Shown piece after piece: positions 53,840 to 63,700 of a DNA stretch of 64,000 nucleotides. Location of the stretch: the NCBI GenBank assembly GCA_017470985.1, contig JAFUXA010000019.1, positions 1-64,000 of the forward strand. Direction: 5' to 3'. A program made the translations under genes and the position numbers. Each line of letters begins with the position of its first letter. The stretch's first letter is position 1. A model generated the notes under the pieces. The model did no database searches. It was given only the letters and a program-made list of their open reading frames with translations, and was not told the origin of the DNA. Source of the stretch: Lachnospiraceae bacterium (GTDB lineage: Bacteria > Bacillota > Clostridia > Lachnospirales > Lachnospiraceae).

Positions 53840-55018
53840 ATGAAAGAATTAGAATTAAAGTACGGATGTAACCCAAATCAGAAGCCTTCAAGAATTTATA
53901 TGGAGGAAGGAGAACTTCCTATCAAGGTATTGTCAGGAAAGCCTGGATATATAAATTTCCTTGATGCATTTAATGGATGGCAGTTAGTTAGAGAACTGAA
54001 GCGCGCAACAGGTCTTCCTGCAGCAACTTCATTTAAGCATGTGTCTCCAGCTGGCGCTGCTGTAGGTTTACCACTTTCAGATGTAGAGAGAAAGATTTAT
54101 TGGGTAGATGACATGGATGTGGAATTCACACCTATTGCCAATGCTTATGCCAGAGCTCGTGGAGCAGATAGAATGTCATCATTTGGCGATTTTATATCTC
54201 TTTCAGATGTATGTGATAAGGCAACTGCTTTGCTTATTAAGAGAGAAGTATCTGATGGTGTTATTGCACCAGGCTTTACAGATGAAGCTCTTGAGATTTT
54301 GAAGCAGAAGAAGAATGGTAATTACAATGTAATTGAAATTGATCCGGATTACGAGCCAAAGCAGCTTGAGAGAAAAGAAGTATTTGGAATTACATTTGAA
54401 CAGGGCAGAAATGAACTTGTTATTGATGATGATTTCTTCTCAAATATTGTTACAGATAACAAGGATTTGCCAGAACAGGCCAAGATTGATTTGGCTCTTG
54501 CGATGATAACTTTGAAATATACACAGTCTAATTCTGTATGCTATGCCAAGGATGGTCAGGCCATTGGTATTGGTGCTGGACAGCAGTCTAGAATTCATTG
54601 TACAAGACTTGCAGGTAGCAAGGCCGATAACTGGTGGTTGCGTCAGTCACCACAGGTTTTAGGTTTGCAGTTTGTTGATGGTATCCGCCGTGCTGATAGA
54701 GACAATGCAATTGATCTCTACATTGGCGAAGATTATATGGATGTATTGGCTGATGGCGCTTGGGAAAATATTTTCAAGGTAAAACCTGAAGTATTTACAA
54801 GAGAGGCTAAGAGAGCATGGTTAGACAAGAATACAGGTGTTGCACTTGGTTCTGATGCATTCTTCCCATTTGGTGATAATATCGAGCGTGCACACAAGAG
54901 CGGTGTAGAATATGTAGCTCAGCCAGGTGGCTCAATTAGAGATGATCATGTAATTGATACTTGCAATAAGTACAATATGGTTATGGCATTCACAGGAATT
55001 AGATTATTCCATCACTAG
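53840..55018 (+). CDS. AICAR transformylase, stand-alone
   Basis: Phosphoribosylaminoimidazolecarboxamide formyltransferase of 392 aa, transferring formyl from 10-formyl-THF to AICAR. LKYGCNPNQKPSRIYM is the start of the AICARFT domain; GLPAATSFKHVSPAGAAVG is the catalytic Lys-His signature, TLKYTQSNSVCYAKDGQAIGIGAGQQSRIHCTRLAG follows, and SDAFFPFGDNIERAHKSGVEYVAQPGGSIRDD closes it. The cyclohydrolase domain of PurH (about 200 residues) is absent; the PurO-like gene just upstream supplies it. A bidirectional terminator follows. Confidence 0.93.
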   Translation: MKELELKYGCNPNQKPSRIYMEEGELPIKVLSGKPGYINFLDAFNGWQLVRELKRATGLPAATSFKHVSPAGAAVGLPLSDVERKIYWVDDMDVEFTPIANAYARARGADRMSSFGDFISLSDVCDKATALLIKREVSDGVIAPGFTDEALEILKQKKNGNYNVIEIDPDYEPKQLERKEVFGITFEQGRNELVIDDDFFSNIVTDNKDLPEQAKIDLALAMITLKYTQSNSVCYAKDGQAIGIGAGQQSRIHCTRLAGSKADNWWLRQSPQVLGLQFVDGIRRADRDNAIDLYIGEDYMDVLADGAWENIFKVKPEVFTREAKRAWLDKNTGVALGSDAFFPFGDNIERAHKSGVEYVAQPGGSIRDDHVIDTCNKYNMVMAFTGIRLFHH

Positions 55019-55027
55019 AAACAATAA

Positions 55028-55066
55028 AACTCTCTACCGTATTTTTCGGTAGAGAGTTATTTTTTA
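55028..55066. terminator. Bidirectional intrinsic terminator
   Basis: Perfect 12-base stem aactctctaccg (55028-55039) with cggtagagagtt (55047-55058), loop tattttt, then T-run on the + strand. The reverse direction has an A/T-rich flank, and the - strand tmcAL stop codon lies at 55064-55066. Confidence 0.85.
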
Positions 55067-56320
55067 TACCATTATGAATTTCTGGCTGATTTCCGGAGGG
55101 ATGGCTTTATTACATTTGGATGTCAGCAGCATATTATATATTTCTGTTGCCTTTGAATCGGTTTCAAATTGTCTTTTAGCCAGGGCAACCATTTCATCAT
55201 TTTCCCAGATAGGAATATCATCATTTATGGCCTTATCAATTTCTTTTACAGATGTGAAAAATGGAACTGTGGAATATTCCTTCATCTGCGAGAATAAATC
55301 TGTGGCACAATTGGCAATTCCTAACACTCTGATATATGGGAGAGATATATGCTGGTAGTCAACATCTGTATCTCTTATATCAAGCAGGATATGGGCGAGA
55401 ATTCGAGATAGGCGTGAGTAGGTTATATCCTTGGATTTCAGTAAATCTATAAACTGTTCTGAGTTTATATAATCATTTCGATGCTTTAATATTTTGTTGG
55501 ATATATCCTCGTTGCAATCTAGATATTTCTCAAAGTTTTCCGCATTTAACAATTTATAATGTAATATTTCTGAAACAGCCATAGGGGATAAATAATAATC
55601 ATCTCTACACAACTTCAGATATGAGTCCTGCAATTTTGATGGTACACCTTCCATGGCATTATCATTATTTTCAATAATTGCATTTCTGATGGCAGATGCG
55701 CTGGAGTAATAACTGTCAGCTTCCAGTGAGTGATAAGCTTCTCCCATGCGTTCCATTATTTCATAATGTATATCTAAATGATTCTTTTTCAAGGTTTTCA
55801 CATATTCCAGCCCTAGAATGTTGTTTGGCTTGGACAGTAATTCCTCTGTTTGATTGTCAGGACCTGGTATACATGCTTTTACTGCAGCTAAACGTGCTGC
55901 TGGATAGCTCTGACCTGATGCAAGGGTGTCACGGAGAGTGGATTTATAAGCTTCAGGTTCATTAATTAGAATGTCACTGATTTTCTCGAAGAGATCTCTA
56001 TTGGCATTCTCGCTTGAGAAGAGAATGGTATCTACAATACCAGTGGAAGCCAGAGCGGTGATTGCAGCTGTGGCAAATCCTTCTGCTGATGCAGTGGCAT
56101 ACATAACCGGGATTTCAATTACCATATCAACATAATTCAGAGAATGCGCAGCACGTTGATATTTGGAAAATATTGCCACCTGCCCTCTCTGGGTGAAGTC
56201 TGGGCTCATTGCTGCAATCACATAATCAGCTCCAAGAACTTCTCTTGCATATTGAATTTGTGCTTTGTGTCCGTTGTGAAATGGATTGTATTCACATACG
56301 ATTCCTACTATATGACTCAT
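55064..56320 (-). CDS. tmcAL: tRNA(Met) cytidine acetate ligase
   Basis: Nucleotidyltransferase-fold enzyme of 418 aa (YlbM/TmcAL family) that acetylates the wobble cytidine of elongator tRNA-Met using acetate and ATP. The opening IVGIVCEYNPFHNGHKAQIQYAREVLGADYVIAAMSPDFTQRG holds the HxGH motif. The sequence continues with YASAEGFATAAI-like and LGLEYVKTLKK stretches. The Shine-Dalgarno TAAGGAG (56344-56350, - strand) is 23 bases before the ATG, with a perfect hairpin between (56329-56343). It diverges from ackA, a common clostridial arrangement. The substrate acetate links it loosely to AckA. Confidence 0.9.
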   Translation of the reverse strand: MSHIVGIVCEYNPFHNGHKAQIQYAREVLGADYVIAAMSPDFTQRGQVAIFSKYQRAAHSLNYVDMVIEIPVMYATASAEGFATAAITALASTGIVDTILFSSENANRDLFEKISDILINEPEAYKSTLRDTLASGQSYPAARLAAVKACIPGPDNQTEELLSKPNNILGLEYVKTLKKNHLDIHYEIMERMGEAYHSLEADSYYSSASAIRNAIIENNDNAMEGVPSKLQDSYLKLCRDDYYLSPMAVSEILHYKLLNAENFEKYLDCNEDISNKILKHRNDYINSEQFIDLLKSKDITYSRLSRILAHILLDIRDTDVDYQHISLPYIRVLGIANCATDLFSQMKEYSTVPFFTSVKEIDKAINDDIPIWENDEMVALAKRQFETDSKATEIYNMLLTSKCNKAIPPEISQKFIMV

Positions 56321-56350
56321 TATATTATGCGTCTAAGAGACGCCTCCTTA
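56321..56350 (-). promoter_or_regulatory. tmcAL: Shine-Dalgarno site and hairpin of tmcAL
   Basis: On the - strand: TAAGGAG, then the hairpin GCGTCT-CTT-AGACGC, then ATAATATA, then ATG. Without the hairpin the spacer is only eight bases, an ideal distance. This resembles T4 gene 38, in which a hairpin brings the ribosome site near the start codon. Confidence 0.65.
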
Positions 56351-56470
56351 CATATTTTATATTTTAATCATTATTGATTTTCAATTCATTATATCATATT
56401 CGTAAATTGTGATTTATATGTGGCAGAAGTATTAAGAATATTTCATATAAAATTGTATCTCAATAAAATC

Positions 56471-56499
56471 TTGTGAGATTATTGAAATCATAATATAAT
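56471..56499 (+). promoter_or_regulatory. Sigma-A promoter of ackA
   Basis: TTGTGA at 56471-56476 and TATAAT at 56494-56499 with a 17-base spacer. The leader is about 70 bases. No operator was recognised. Confidence 0.55.
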
Positions 56500-56575
56500 A
56501 AAAATACTGCGTAACACATCGACATTTTTACATATAAATGCCGTAGTAAATATATTTTATGAAAGAGGTATAAAT

Positions 56576-57769
56576 ATGAACGTATTAGTTATTAATTGCG
56601 GAAGTTCATCACTTAAGTATCAGCTTATTGACTCAGAGAGCGAGGCTGTACTTGCAAAGGGACTTTGCGAGAGAATCGGTATTGACGGAAGACTTGTATA
56701 CCAGAAGGCCGGACTTGATAAGGAAATTACTGAGACAGATATGCCTACACATAAGCAGGCTATTCAGCTTGTAATTGACGCTCTTATTAATCCTGCAACA
56801 GGAGCTATCAAGAGCCTTGAGGAAATCGATGCAGTAGGACACCGTGTAGTACATGGTGGTGAGAAGTTCGCTTCTTCAGTTGTTCTTACAGATGAAGTAT
56901 TGAAGGCTATTGAGGAGTGTAATGATCTTGCACCTCTTCACAATCCAGCTAACTTAATTGGTATCAATGCTTGTAAAGAACTTATGCCAAATGTACCTAT
57001 GGTTGGTGTATTTGATACAGCTTTCCATCAGACAATGCCTGAGAAGGCTTATCTCTATGGTCTTCCATATGAGTACTATGAGAAGTACAAGGTTAGAAGA
57101 TATGGTTTCCATGGAACAAGCCACAGCTTTGTATCAAAGGAGACAGCAAACTTCCTTAACTTAGATTTAAATAATTCCAAGATTATTGTAGCTCACCTTG
57201 GAAATGGTGCTTCTATTTCAGCTGTATTAAATGGTGAGTGTGTAGATACATCAATGGGTCTTACTCCACTTGAAGGTCTTGTAATGGGAACTCGTTCAGG
57301 TGATCTTGATCCAGCAATCATTGAATTCATCGCTAACAAAGAGAATTTATCTATCTCAGAGGTATTGAATGTACTCAACAAGAAGTCTGGAATGACTGGT
57401 CTTCAGAAGGGTGGTTCAAGCGATTTCAGAGATGTACAGGATGAAATCAAGAAGGGCAACAAATTGGCAGTATATGCAATGGATGTGTTCTGCTACAGAG
57501 TAGCTAAGTACATCGGCTCATATGTTGCAGCAATGAACGGTGTTGATGCAATTGCTTTCACAGCTGGTATTGGTGAGAATGTTGCAATGGTTCGTCGTAA
57601 GGTATGTGAATACCTTGGATATTTAGGAATTGCAATCGATGAGGAGACTAACCTCAAGACATTTGGTGATGAGGTTGTTCTTTCTACACCAGATTCAAAG
57701 GTAAAGGTTGCTGTTGTTCCTACAAATGAAGAATTAGCTATCGCAAGAGAGACAGTTGCTTTAGTGTAA
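56576..57769 (+). CDS. ackA: Acetate kinase
   Basis: Converts acetyl phosphate and ADP to acetate and ATP, the energy-yielding end of acetate fermentation. 397 aa, usual length. The NVLVINCGSSSLKYQL opening binds phosphate, the middle has GHRVVHGGEKF and MVGVFDTAFHQTMP, HGTSHSFV and IVAHLGNGASISAV follow, then MGTRSGDLDP and FTAGIGENVAMVR. AGAGG precedes the ATG. The partner gene pta is not in the window. A consensus promoter follows the stop codon, so the next genes are expressed independently. Confidence 0.97.
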   Translation: MNVLVINCGSSSLKYQLIDSESEAVLAKGLCERIGIDGRLVYQKAGLDKEITETDMPTHKQAIQLVIDALINPATGAIKSLEEIDAVGHRVVHGGEKFASSVVLTDEVLKAIEECNDLAPLHNPANLIGINACKELMPNVPMVGVFDTAFHQTMPEKAYLYGLPYEYYEKYKVRRYGFHGTSHSFVSKETANFLNLDLNNSKIIVAHLGNGASISAVLNGECVDTSMGLTPLEGLVMGTRSGDLDPAIIEFIANKENLSISEVLNVLNKKSGMTGLQKGGSSDFRDVQDEIKKGNKLAVYAMDVFCYRVAKYIGSYVAAMNGVDAIAFTAGIGENVAMVRRKVCEYLGYLGIAIDEETNLKTFGDEVVLSTPDSKVKVAVVPTNEELAIARETVALV

Positions 57770-57780
57770 AGAAAAAGTGG

Positions 57781-57809
57781 TTGACAATATGATTTGTCAT
57801 CATTATAAT
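57781..57809 (+). promoter_or_regulatory. Consensus sigma-A promoter of yceD-rpmF
   Basis: Perfect TTGACA (57781-57786) and perfect TATAAT (57804-57809), 17 bases apart. This is the best promoter in the window. It lies 12 bases after the ackA stop and 26 bases before the yceD start, giving a very short leader. Confidence 0.85.
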
Positions 57810-57834
57810 AGTTTAGGTGTGGATAGGAGTGCCT

Positions 57835-58359
57835 ATGTATATTGAAATAAGAGATTTAATTACAATTGCCAATAAGCATTTAGAGATTCCATGTAATATG
57901 GAAAATCTCGTATTCGAGTATATGGGAAATGAATATCCGATAACAGAAATTAAGCCATTCGATTTATGTCTGACAAATGATAGCAATAAGGAATTATTGA
58001 TTTCAGGTGAAACCTCACTTAAAATGATTCTTTCATGCGACAGATGCTTAGAGGATGTGCCAATGGATTTTGATATTTCTATTGATAGAAAGCTCAAGAT
58101 TGATGATGGTATCATTTTAGCAGATGAAGATGGAGATGATGATTTTGTAAATGAGAATCAGCTTGATGTTGACAGACTAATTTTTGACGAAATCTTGGTT
58201 AACTGGCCTGCCAAAGTCTTGTGTAAGGATGATTGCAAGGGCATATGCCTGGTATGTGGTCAGAACTTGAATATCCAAGACTGTGGATGTAATCGTCAGG
58301 TTATAGATCCAAGAATGGCAGCGTTCCAAGATGTATTTGATCAATTTAAGGAGGTGTAA
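57835..58359 (+). CDS. yceD: YceD/DUF177-family protein
   Basis: Protein of 174 aa from the family always found next to rpmF. It has a paired-cysteine signature: SCDRCLEDVPMDFD in the middle and CKDDCKGICLVCGQNLNIQDCGC near the end, where the cysteines may bind zinc. Family members are linked to 23S rRNA processing or ribosome assembly in plants and bacteria. The ATG at 57835 follows AGGAG (57825-57829); a GTG at 57817 is in frame but lies before that site. It is five bases ahead of rpmF. Confidence 0.88.
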   Translation: MYIEIRDLITIANKHLEIPCNMENLVFEYMGNEYPITEIKPFDLCLTNDSNKELLISGETSLKMILSCDRCLEDVPMDFDISIDRKLKIDDGIILADEDGDDDFVNENQLDVDRLIFDEILVNWPAKVLCKDDCKGICLVCGQNLNIQDCGCNRQVIDPRMAAFQDVFDQFKEV

Positions 58360-58364
58360 TCCGA

Positions 58365-58544
58365 ATGTCAATTTGTCCAAAGAATAAGTCTTCTAAGGGT
58401 AGAAGAGATAAGAGAAGAGCAAACTGGAAGATGACAGCGCCTACATTAGTTAAGTGTAGCAAGTGTGGCGAGCTTATGGTTCCTCATAGAGTATGCAAGA
58501 ACTGTGGAGCTTATAACAAGCGCGAGATTATCGCTCAGGATTAA
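58365..58544 (+). CDS. rpmF: 50S ribosomal protein L32
   Basis: Small ribosomal protein of 59 aa: it starts MSICPKNKSSKGRRDKRRAN and ends in CSKCGELMVPHRVCKNCGAY plus a short tail. Two CxxC pairs form the zinc ribbon of the zinc-containing L32. The ATG follows GGAGG (58350-58354) at the end of yceD. The order yceD-rpmF-plsX is conserved in bacteria. It was found by translating the gap between yceD and plsX. Confidence 0.96.
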   Translation: MSICPKNKSSKGRRDKRRANWKMTAPTLVKCSKCGELMVPHRVCKNCGAYNKREIIAQD

Positions 58545-58558
58545 TTTGCAATTAATTG

Positions 58559-58590
58559 GCCTTCCCATTTTTAGTGGGAAGGCTTTTTTA
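58559..58590 (+). terminator. Intrinsic terminator after rpmF
   Basis: Perfect nine-base stem gccttccca (58559-58567) with tgggaaggc (58575-58583), loop tttttag, then a T-run. plsX therefore has its own promoter: TTGATT (58626-58631) and TATATT (58649-58654), 17 bases apart. Confidence 0.85.
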
Positions 58591-58690
58591 TATAATATGA
58601 AATTGCTGCTTTCTTTATCATTTTGTTGATTTATACACTTTGATATAGTATATTTTTAATGGTGCTCTTTAAGAGCAAGGAGGATATATT

Positions 58691-59698
58691 ATGAGTGATG
58701 TAACGGTTGTTGCATTAGATGCCATGGGCGGAGATAATGCTCCGGGAGCTATTGTGCAGGGAGCAGTTGATGCTGTAAATGCTAATAATAATGTGAAAGT
58801 TATGTTGGTAGGTGTCGAGGACGTTATTCGTCAGGAATTATCAAAGTACAAATATAATGAAGCTCAGATTGAAGTGGTAAATGCCACTGAGGTAATTGAG
58901 ACGGCCGAGCCACCAGTAATGGCTATTAGAAAGAAAAAGGATTCATCCATTGTAGTTGCGTTAGAACTTGTAAAAGTCGGCAAGGCAGATGCTTTCGTTT
59001 CTGCTGGAAGTACAGGTGCAGTATTAGTGGGCGGCCAATTGCTTGTTGGCAAGATCAAGGGTGTGAAGAGAGCTCCTCTTGCGCCACTTCTTCCAACTGA
59101 GAAGGGAGTATCACTTCTTATTGACTGTGGTGCCAATGTGGATGCCAGACCGGATCATCTGGTTCAATTTGCTCAGATGGGTTCATTGTACATGAGAGAT
59201 GTGGTTGGTGTAGAGAACCCTCGAGTTGCTATTGTAAATATTGGTGCTGAAGAGGAAAAGGGAAATGCTCTTGTAAAGGAGACTATGCCTCTTCTGAAGG
59301 AATGTGAAAATATTAATTTCATAGGAAGTATTGAATCCCGTGATATTCCTAGAGGTGATGCAGATGTAATTGTCTGTGAAGCTTTTGTAGGAAATGTAAT
59401 CTTGAAATTATATGAAGGACTTGCATCAACTCTTATTGGTGTTATTAAGAAGGGATTGCTTAGTACATTAAAGAGCAAGATTGGTGCTGCTTTGGCTTTG
59501 CCAGCATTGAAGAAGACTTTGAAGTCCTTTGATGCATCAGAATATGGTGGAGCTCCACTTTTGGGATTAAATGGATTGGTTGTGAAGACACACGGTAGTT
59601 CTACTGCCAAGGAAATCAAAAATTCTATTTTGCAGTGTGTGTCATTTAACCAGCAGGATATTACTTCAAAAATCAAGGAAAATATAGAGATAGATTAG
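58691..59698 (+). CDS. plsX: Phosphate acyltransferase
   Basis: Makes acyl-phosphate from acyl-ACP for phosphatidic acid synthesis (PlsX/PlsY route) at the membrane face. 335 aa. VVALDAMGGDNAPGAIVQGAVDAV is the family start; further motifs are SAGSTGAVLVGG, DCGANVDARPDHLVQFAQMGS, NIGAEEEKGNALVKE and IVCEAFVGNVILKLYEG. AAGGAGG is nine bases before the ATG. It lies 33 bases ahead of acpP. No FapR-type operator was recognised. Confidence 0.96.
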   Translation: MSDVTVVALDAMGGDNAPGAIVQGAVDAVNANNNVKVMLVGVEDVIRQELSKYKYNEAQIEVVNATEVIETAEPPVMAIRKKKDSSIVVALELVKVGKADAFVSAGSTGAVLVGGQLLVGKIKGVKRAPLAPLLPTEKGVSLLIDCGANVDARPDHLVQFAQMGSLYMRDVVGVENPRVAIVNIGAEEEKGNALVKETMPLLKECENINFIGSIESRDIPRGDADVIVCEAFVGNVILKLYEGLASTLIGVIKKGLLSTLKSKIGAALALPALKKTLKSFDASEYGGAPLLGLNGLVVKTHGSSTAKEIKNSILQCVSFNQQDITSKIKENIEID

Positions 59699-59731
59699 AA
59701 AATCATTATAGGATTTAGAGGAGGACTTAAA

Positions 59732-59962
59732 ATGGAATTCGAATTGTTGAAAAGAGTTATTGCTGATGTATTAAATGTTGATGAGGCTGAAATCTCAATG
59801 GATACAACATTTGTTGAGGATTTAGGAGCAGACTCATTGGATGTGTTCCAGATTATCATGGGTGTTGAGTCAGAGCTTAATGTTGAATTCGATGTTGAGC
59901 AGGCTGAAAACATTAAAACAGTTGGCGACGCTGTTGAAATGATCAAAAAGACAGTTGCCTAA
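59732..59962 (+). CDS. acpP: Acyl carrier protein
   Basis: Carrier of acyl chains in fatty acid and lipid synthesis. 76 aa and acidic. Phosphopantetheine attaches at Ser35 in LGADSLDVFQIIMGVE. The three-helix pattern is complete. GGAGG precedes the ATG. It lies between plsX and rnc as in many Firmicutes. The 85-base gap to rnc holds two copies of agggctct (near 59994 and 60009). Confidence 0.96.
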   Translation: MEFELLKRVIADVLNVDEAEISMDTTFVEDLGADSLDVFQIIMGVESELNVEFDVEQAENIKTVGDAVEMIKKTVA

Positions 59963-60047
59963 TTGTTAATATTATTACTGATTATTATGTAGATAGGGCT
60001 CTTATATTAAGGGCTCTATATTTTACATTATATAGAGAGGTATTTAA

Positions 60048-60740
60048 GTGAAGACAGTTAGAGAGTTTCAAAAAACTATAGGTTATGAGTTTAAAGACGA
60101 AAACTTATTGAAACAGGCACTCACTCACAGTTCATATGCTAACGAGAAACGCATGAAGCCCCTCTCAGACAATGAGAGATTGGAGTTTCTTGGTGATGCA
60201 GTGCTTGAGATGGTATCCAGTGAGTTTTTGTATTTAAATTACCCTAATCTTCCAGAGGGAGATATGACTAAATTGCGTGCCAGCATGGTTTGCGAACCTA
60301 CCCTTGCATTTTGTACCAGAGATATTGATTTAGGAGATTATGTATTTCTTGGCAAAGGTGAGGACCAGACTGGCGGCAGACAGCGTAAGTCTGTATTATC
60401 TGATGCCATGGAGGCGGTTATTGGCGCGATTTTCTTGGATGGTGGAATTGAACCTGCCAAGAAGTTTATACTTACATTTATCATGAATGACATAGAGCAT
60501 AAGAGAATGTTTTTTGACAGCAAGACTATGCTTCAGGAGGTTGCTCAGGGTAAATACAAATCCAGTACTGTATATGAGATTATTGGAGAAGAGGGCTCGG
60601 CTCATGCCAAGACATTTACCGTAAAAGTATCTATTGATGGACAGGAACTTGGTGTTGGTAACGGAAACAGCAAGAAATCCGCTGAACAGCAGGCTGCTTA
60701 CAATGCCCTTATGAAATTAAAGTCTGCAAAAGAATTGTAA
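60048..60740 (+). CDS. rnc: Ribonuclease III
   Basis: Double-strand-specific endoribonuclease of 230 aa for rRNA and mRNA processing. The signature NERLEFLGDAVLEM holds the metal-binding acidic residues, with the second site in AMEAVIGAIFLDGG. The dsRNA-binding domain occupies the last 70 residues (TMLQEVAQGKYKSSTVYEIIGEEG..., GNGNSKKSAEQQAAYNAL). The start is GTG with AGAGAGG (60034-60040) ahead. It lies 29 bases before smc, the widespread rnc-smc order. Confidence 0.96.
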   Translation: MKTVREFQKTIGYEFKDENLLKQALTHSSYANEKRMKPLSDNERLEFLGDAVLEMVSSEFLYLNYPNLPEGDMTKLRASMVCEPTLAFCTRDIDLGDYVFLGKGEDQTGGRQRKSVLSDAMEAVIGAIFLDGGIEPAKKFILTFIMNDIEHKRMFFDSKTMLQEVAQGKYKSSTVYEIIGEEGSAHAKTFTVKVSIDGQELGVGNGNSKKSAEQQAAYNALMKLKSAKEL

Positions 60741-60769
60741 GAGAATAAATTGATTAATTTGAGGTAGTT

Positions 60770-63700
60770 ATGTATTTAAAAAGTATTGAAATGTATGGTT
60801 TTAAATCATTTGCTAATAAAATAGTATTTGATTTCCATAATGGTATTACAGGTATTGTAGGACCAAACGGTAGTGGAAAGAGTAATGTCTCTGATGCTGT
60901 TCGCTGGGTTCTCGGTGAACAGAGCGCAAAGCAGCTTCGTGGTGCAAGTATGCAGGATGTAATATTTGCCGGTACTGAAAATAGAAAACCCCTAAGTTAT
61001 GCTTATGTTGCAATTACAATGGACAATTCTGATCATGTACTTCCTATTGATTACGAGGAAGTGACAATTGCTAGACGTGTATATCGTTCGGGTGAGAGTG
61101 AGTATCTGTTAAATGGCTCTCCTTGTCGATTGAAGGATGTAAATGAACTTTTTTATGATACTGGTATCGGTAAAGAGGGATATTCTATCATCGGTCAGGG
61201 TCAGATTGAGAAAATTCTCAGCGGTAAACCTGAGGAGAGACGAGAGCTCTTTGATGAAGCTGTTGGTATTGTAAAATTCAAGAGAAGAAAAGCAGCTACA
61301 ATCAAGAAACTTGAAGCAGAGAGAGAAAATCTGGTTCGTGTAAATGATATTTTGGGCGAGTTGGAGCGTCAGGTTGGACCTCTTGAGCGACAGGCCGAGG
61401 TTGCAAAACAGTATCTCAAGAAGAAGGAAGATTTGAAGACCTTAGAGGTTAACTCTTTCTTGTTAGAGATTGAGGATATGACATCGAAACTGGATGATAT
61501 TGAGAAGAATTTCAATATTTCACAGACACAGATGACAGAAAGTATTGCCGAGCAGGAAAATATTAAAAATGAATATGCACTTCTGGAAGAGAAGCTTGCT
61601 GATATTGATGTTGAGATTCAAAATGTTCGTGATGAACAGGGCAAGACTACTCTTGTAAAGGGTAATCTGGAAAACCAGATCAAGATGCTGGAACAGCAGA
61701 TTGAATTTGCGGAAAATGCAGAGGAGAATCTGGCTGGCAGAAAGGGTGCTCTTGAACTTGAGAAGGAAGAGTACGAAGAGCAGCAGGCCGAATACGAGAA
61801 AGAGCGCGAAGAACTCCAGAAGACTCTTGATGAGGTTGAGAAGAGATTAGAGACAGTTCGCAAATTCTACAGTGATTTGCAGGCTGAAATTAAGAAGTAC
61901 AACGATGGTATTGAGGAAAATAATAATACTATCATGAAGCTCCTCAATACCAAGGCTGAGTTGTCTGCTAAACAGCAGAAGTTTGATACTATGCTGGAAC
62001 AGACCAATATTCGTAAGGCTCAGTTGAATCAGAGAATCCTCCAGAGAAAGACTGAGGAAGAAGACTTGGATAGCAACCTTGTTATCTGTCAGAAGGAATA
62101 TGATGAGGCTCAGGCTAAGTATGCAACCCTCAAGAATAAAGAGCAGGACTTCATGCACAAATCTGTAGAATGGAAGAACAAAGCCAGAGATGCCAGAGCT
62201 GACTTGGAGAAGGCCAAGGATGCTTATCAGAAACAGAATTCCAAGTTGGAAGCTCTGAAAAATATTGCTGAGCGATATGATGGATATGGTAATAGTATCC
62301 GTAGAGTTATGGAACAGAAGGACAATAACAAGGGAATCTTAGGTGTTGTATCTGACCTGATTCATGTTGATGCCAAGTACGAGGTGGCTATTGAGACTGC
62401 CTTGGGTGGAAATATCCAGAATATTGTTACTGAGGATGAGAACACTGCCAAGAAGATGATTGCTTATTTGAAAGAGCATCGCTATGGTAGAGCAACATTT
62501 CTCCCTCTTACATCTGTAAGTCCCAAGGGATTTAACAAGGATAAGTCTATTTTAAAGGATAAAGGTGTGCTGGGACTTGCTAATGAATTAGTATCAACAG
62601 ATAGTAAGTATTTGGATGTTATCAGCTATCTTCTGGGTCGAGTGGTGGTGGTTGACAATATTGACAATGCTATTGCCATTGCCAAGAAGAATCATTATTC
62701 CATTCATATGGTTACTCTTGAGGGAGAATATCTAAGCCCAGGGGGATCAATGACTGGTGGTGCCTTCAAGAATACTAGCAATTTGCTAGGTAGAAATCGA
62801 GAAATTGATGATATTGAAAAGCAATTAGAACAGCTTCAGCAGGATATTAAATCTGCCAAGGATCGTATATCTGAAATCGAGACTGCCCAGGCACTTCTTG
62901 AGGAAGATAGATCTGCTAACAGAGCGGCTATGGATGAAACTGCAATTGCAGTGAATACAGCTGAGATGAATTTAAACAGAGTTCAGGAACAGAAAGATGC
63001 TTCTCTTGAAGCTTTCGATTCATTGAAACTTGAAGGCGAGGAGATGGAACGTCAGATTCGAGATATCAACGCCGGCAAGAAGGAAGCTGCCCTCTCTATT
63101 ACAGAGGCAGAGGACAAGGAAGAAGAATTAAAAGCTCAGATCAGAGAGTTTCAGGCTGCTTTGGATGAGAAGACTTATATGGAGTCTTCAGCTGTGAGAA
63201 ATGTATCTGAAGCTCAGATTGAAGAGGCTAATGCAAAGCAGAAGGTATCATTTGTAGAGGAGAACTGTACTCGTATTGTCAATGAAATCAAGAAGAAGGA
63301 AGATGACATAGCAGCTCTTATTGAGGAAGCCAAGAATGGTAAAGTAGATGCAGAAAAGAAGCGTCATGATATAGAAGAAATCAAGAAGACTATTATTGCC
63401 AGTGATGACAATTATGCCCAGTTAGAGCAAAAACTTCAGGATACCATTGCCAAGAAAGAGGCAATGAATCAGGAATACAAAGGATTCTTCGAGAAGCGTG
63501 AAGAAGTAGCTGACAAGATTGCAGCTCTTGATAAAGAAATCTTCCGTTTGAATTCTCAGAGAGAGAAGTTAAATGATGCAATAGAACATCAGAATAGTTA
63601 TATGTGGGAAGAGTATGAGCTTACTCAAATTGGTGCTCAAAAGCTTCGCAATGAAGAGTTTGATGACTTGCAGGAGATGAGAAAGAATATTTCCACCATC

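Noticed and set aside
59990-60020. Terminator between acpP and rnc from the two agggctct copies
   Set aside because: The copies are direct, not inverted, repeats and do not form a stem.
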